Of a stretch of 15,270 bases of DNA, positions 12,882-15,270 are shown one piece after another. The stretch comes from F1-20-MAGs119 sp040401695 (GTDB lineage: Bacteria; Actinomycetota; Acidimicrobiia; Acidimicrobiales; Ilumatobacteraceae): positions 1 through 15,270 of the forward strand of contig JBBANY010000058.1 in assembly GCA_040401695.1 (NCBI GenBank), read 5' to 3'. Below the pieces are notes generated by a model. The model was not told where the DNA came from. It was given only the letters and a program-made list of their open reading frames with translations, and made no database searches. Position numbers and translations under genes: made by a program. The first letter of the stretch is position 1. Every line of letters starts with the position of its first letter.

Positions 12882-12887
12882 AGGCTA
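12882..12887 (-). promoter_or_regulatory. Possible -10 box of ffh, overlapping the lipoprotein stop codon
   Basis: TAGCCT on the minus strand ends 10 bases before the ATG at 12871 and uses the TAG stop of the preceding gene as its first three bases. It would give a leader of about three or four bases. The spacing is outside the 6-7 base pattern, so it may be coincidence; no ribosome binding site was found either. Confidence 0.3.
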
Positions 12888-14369
12888 CCCAACGCTGACG
12901 CCGGTCACCTTTCCGTCGACGATCGCAAGATTGACGCGATTGGTCACGTAATCCATCGTCAGCTGGAAGTCTTCACCGTCGCGCGAACTCACGCGGGTTA
13001 TCCAACCTTTCGATTCGGCGACTTTCATGGCCTCGTCCTCGGTGAGGCCGACCAACGTGACCGCCTCGTCCTGGCTGAGTGCCGGTACGTCGACGGCGGG
13101 CAGCGTTTCTCCCGAGCCCTCTGATCCTTCGGACGAACCGGAGCCACTCGACCCACCACCGGTCGTGATGTCGGACGCGGTGTCGGGAGTTGGCGTCGCC
13201 TGTTCGATGAACTCCTCGGTGATCGCGAGTGCGCTGATCGTGTAGCCGTCCTTCACCGTGTACTCATACGACGGCACGAGCCACATCACGTTGTCAGCGT
13301 CGATGATCGGCGTCAGCGACTCCTTCACGCCGGTGATCACGATCGTCTGCACCGTTGGTGCGACGGAATCGGTTGTCGTTGCATCGCCGGCGGGTGACGG
13401 CGCGATCGCGACCGAATCCTCTGCGAATGCGGGCTCGGTGACGCCCTTTGCAACCGGGCCGTAGCCGTACCAGCCCGAGTACTTCGGGTCACCCAAACGT
13501 TCGACACCGGCAAGCGCTCCGACGCGCGGGAACTTCGGGCCCTTTTCGAAGGAGAGAAGATTGCCGCCGGCCCACGTGATCGCGCCTTCGTCACCGAAAC
13601 CGAAAGTCCACGACATCGGCGCGCGAACTTCGCCGACACGCGTCCACGCGGTCACCGATACCGACCAGTCGTCGGCGTACACCTCAATGTCGTCGTCACG
13701 AACGTCGACGCCGGCGTCTTCCATGATCGACTTTGCCCGCTCGCGCGCCTCGTCCTTGGTGGGCAGATTCTCAGGCTTCTTCATCTCTTGGGGAACTTCG
13801 ACGACTTCATCGGACTTCGGAGTATCGGATGTCGCCGTGTCAGAAGTTGCGGTGTCGGATGTCGCGGTGTCGGGGGCGACTGCGGGTTCGGATGAACGAG
13901 ACGACGCAGCCCACGCGGCCGAGTAGTACCAGTTGAGGTACGGGTCGAATTCGGCATCGCCGAAACTCACCGAGGGTGCAGAGCCATCGATCGGACCCGC
14001 GACGAAGCCGCCACCTTCATCCTTCTTGCGCTCGACCAGATCACCCTCGACGCCCAACGCCTTCACGATCGCGTTCATTTGCTTCTTCGTTGGCTCGCCC
14101 TTCGCCTTCCATGCCTGGGCCTTGTCGTCGAGCGCGGGAAGGTCTCCTTCGACCTCGTACTCGACCGCGTACGGGGCGAGACCCGCCATCTTGCTGTTCG
14201 GCATCGCCGCGTCCGCAGCGGCCTCGGCCGCGCCGGCGGTTCTCGACGACAACGTGGACTGCGCCGAGGAGAACACGATCGGCTCAGCCGCCTCTTCGCT
14301 GCTGCCGCACGCGGCAAGAGCGAGTGCCGAGGCGGCGGTGAGGAGTGTGAACCGGGAGAAGATCTTCAT
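12885..14369 (-). CDS. Large lipoprotein with an inhibitor-I78-like C-terminal motif
   Basis: The 494-residue product begins with a lipoprotein signal peptide; the lipobox is LALAAC with Cys21 as lipidation site, so it should be anchored outside the membrane. Then come an Ala-rich stretch, a conserved-looking segment at about 60-155, a linker with (SDTAT) repeats at 168-188, a domain at about 195-385, a Gly/Ser-rich linker at 403-420, and a C-terminal module at about 430-494. The last module (GLTEDEAMKVAESKGW, then TMDYVTNRVNLAIVDGKVTG) resembles peptidase-inhibitor family I78 by eye, but ends VSVG where that family usually has a Cys. Function is unknown. It has its own -10 box seven bases before the ATG and lies between ftsY and ffh. 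Confidence 0.85.
   Translation of the reverse strand: MKIFSRFTLLTAASALALAACGSSEEAAEPIVFSSAQSTLSSRTAGAAEAAADAAMPNSKMAGLAPYAVEYEVEGDLPALDDKAQAWKAKGEPTKKQMNAIVKALGVEGDLVERKKDEGGGFVAGPIDGSAPSVSFGDAEFDPYLNWYYSAAWAASSRSSEPAVAPDTATSDTATSDTATSDTPKSDEVVEVPQEMKKPENLPTKDEARERAKSIMEDAGVDVRDDDIEVYADDWSVSVTAWTRVGEVRAPMSWTFGFGDEGAITWAGGNLLSFEKGPKFPRVGALAGVERLGDPKYSGWYGYGPVAKGVTEPAFAEDSVAIAPSPAGDATTTDSVAPTVQTIVITGVKESLTPIIDADNVMWLVPSYEYTVKDGYTISALAITEEFIEQATPTPDTASDITTGGGSSGSGSSEGSEGSGETLPAVDVPALSQDEAVTLVGLTEDEAMKVAESKGWITRVSSRDGEDFQLTMDYVTNRVNLAIVDGKVTGVSVG
13816..13875. repeat. 15-bp tandem repeat in the lipoprotein linker
   Basis: Three imperfect 15-base units at 13831-13845, 13846-13860 and 13861-13875, with a more diverged fourth at 13816-13830, encode the repeated Ser-Asp-Thr-Ala-Thr linker of the lipoprotein. 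Only a few bases differ between units, pointing to recent duplication or slippage. Confidence 0.8.
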
Positions 14370-14376
14370 GACGAGA

Positions 14377-14382
14377 AATCTA
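14377..14382 (-). promoter_or_regulatory. -10 box of the lipoprotein gene
   Basis: TAGATT on the minus strand is followed by seven bases and the ATG at 14369. No Shine-Dalgarno site precedes the gene, which supports a leaderless transcript separate from ftsY. No convincing -35 was seen. Confidence 0.6.
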
Positions 14383-14417
14383 CGACTGACGCCAGCAATG
14401 CGCTCGTCACCCTTGCA

Positions 14418-14439
14418 AGACGCCGTTCGCGTGACGTCT
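14418..14439 (-). terminator. Hairpin just downstream of ftsY
   Basis: On the minus strand AGACGTC (14439-14433) can pair with GGCGTCT (14424-14418), a seven-pair stem with one G-U and an eight-base loop, beginning two bases after the ftsY stop. There is no clear U-tract, so it would be a weak or non-classical terminator. A separate promoter for the next gene fits with termination here. Confidence 0.4.
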
Positions 14440-14440
14440 G

Positions 14441-15270
14441 TCAGGACCCGGCGTCGAAGAGTTCGTGGATGTACTCGTCGGGGTCGAAGGCAACCAAGTC
14501 GGCGATTGTTTCACCGAGTCCGACCAACTTCACGGGAATGCCCAACTGCGTTTCGATCGCGAACACGATGCCACCCTTTGCGGATCCGTCGAGCTTCGTC
14601 AGCACCACCCCGGTGACGTTGGTGGCTTCGGCGAACTGCGCCGCCTGGGAGAGGCCGTTCTGGCCTGTCGTCGCATCGATGACGAGAAGAACCTCGGTGA
14701 CGGTACCGGCATCCTTTTCTGCGACGCGGCGAACCTTCTTCAGTTCCTCCATGAGGTTGGTCTTGTTCTGCAACCGGCCGGCGGTATCGGCGAGAACGAG
14801 GTCGCACCCGCGCGCCGCAGCGCTCTGCACGGCATCGAAGATGACCGCACTCGGGTCGCCCCCTTCGCTGCCGCGCACAATGGGAACTTCGGCTCGTCCG
14901 GCCCACGTCTCCAACTGCTCGCCGGCCGCGGCACGGAACGTGTCACCCGCGGCGAGAAGCACGTTCCGACCGTTCGCCTTCTGCGCGAAGGCCACCTTGC
15001 CGATCGTCGTCGTTTTGCCGACGCCGTTTACACCGACGAAAAGCCAGATGTTCGGCTGCTTGACCGATGTATCGAACGTGAGGTCGCGCGCGTTGGCGCT
15101 CAACTGGGCGGTCATCTCGGCCTGCAGTGCATCGACCAGGCCGCGGGGGTCGGTGATCTCCTTCTTGTCGACACGTGACTTCAAGCCCGCAAGCAACGAC
15201 GTCGTCACCGACAGGCCGACGTCGGCGCGCAGCAGCGGCCGCTTCTGCGCCTGATACCCGCACTGGTGAT
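14441..15270 (-). CDS. ftsY: Signal recognition particle receptor FtsY (5' end beyond the window)
   Basis: The frame is open to the right edge, so the N-terminus is missing. The visible part starts near the N domain (LLRADVGLSVTTSLLAGL) and contains the whole G domain: P-loop GVNGVGKTT, AAGDTFRAAAGEQL, LADTAGRLQNKTNL, VIDATTGQNG, TKLDGSAKGG and the closing GLGETIADLVAFD. FtsY docks the SRP-ribosome complex at the membrane; both GTPases are reset by mutual GTP hydrolysis. A GTG at 15208 is an internal codon, not the start, because the conserved ADVG motif lies upstream of it. The most upstream residues (about 15240-15270) fit the expected acidic helix poorly. The acidic N-terminal domain or linker of FtsY lies outside the window. 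Confidence 0.95.
   Translation of the reverse strand, partial: HQCGYQAQKRPLLRADVGLSVTTSLLAGLKSRVDKKEITDPRGLVDALQAEMTAQLSANARDLTFDTSVKQPNIWLFVGVNGVGKTTTIGKVAFAQKANGRNVLLAAGDTFRAAAGEQLETWAGRAEVPIVRGSEGGDPSAVIFDAVQSAAARGCDLVLADTAGRLQNKTNLMEELKKVRRVAEKDAGTVTEVLLVIDATTGQNGLSQAAQFAEATNVTGVVLTKLDGSAKGGIVFAIETQLGIPVKLVGLGETIADLVAFDPDEYIHELFDAGS

Noticed and set aside
11774..12898. Long plus-strand open frame (about 374 codons) opposite ffh
   Set aside because: Ffh is unmistakable on the other strand. The antisense frame is open because of GC-rich codon bias and shows no family motif.
1..15270. Mobile element, phage, CRISPR or defence island
   Set aside because: No transposase, integrase, spacer-repeat pattern, tRNA-associated attachment site or known defence gene was found. 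The right half is conserved housekeeping order.

Overview
The window looks like a stretch of chromosome from a GC-rich actinobacterium, most likely of class Acidimicrobiia (Ilumatobacter-like). This rests on the gene order ftsY, ffh, rpsP, KH-domain gene, rimM, trmD, rplS, DUF2469, yraN on the minus strand. The same order with extra genes is known from Mycobacterium and Streptomyces. GC-rich third codon positions, frequent GTG/TTG starts and a DUF2469 protein (an actinobacterial family) fit. The class-level call is inference.

Layout. 1-1673: a window edge that could not be resolved, a 67-residue membrane protein (+), an RDD membrane protein (-) and a four-helix membrane protein (+). 1647-3391 (-): an APH/EcKL-type kinase followed by a secreted cysteine-hydrolase-like protein. 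3451-4631 (+): two tandem flavodoxin-fold NAD(P)H oxidoreductases sharing a GTGA overlap. 4591-5847 (-): a TRAM/FeS RNA m5U methyltransferase, divergent from rpe (5891-6577, +). 6604-8132 (-): an enoyl-CoA hydratase/isomerase-family protein, then a secreted single-span protein. 8157-8483 (+): a 36-residue membrane protein and a zinc-binding 70-residue protein. 8488 to the right edge (-): the conserved translation and protein-targeting cluster, with a large lipoprotein between ftsY (cut by the edge) and ffh. There are no tRNAs, rRNAs, insertion sequences, CRISPR arrays or phage genes, and no stretch over 300 bases without a gene.

The most striking regularity is at gene starts. Of eleven presumed first-in-transcript genes, eight have a -10 hexamer (seven TANNNT, one CATAAT) ending exactly 6 or 7 bases before the ATG/GTG. 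This places the transcription start on the start codon and predicts leaderless mRNAs. Downstream cistrons instead use start/stop overlaps or Shine-Dalgarno sites (clearest at rpsP). Convergent genes overlap or nearly touch at their 3' ends, so the locus is very compact.

Functionally the right half links ribosome assembly and RNA modification (S16, L19, RimM, TrmD, KhpA) with co-translational membrane targeting (Ffh, FtsY). The left half is accessory metabolism and envelope proteins with no evident common pathway.
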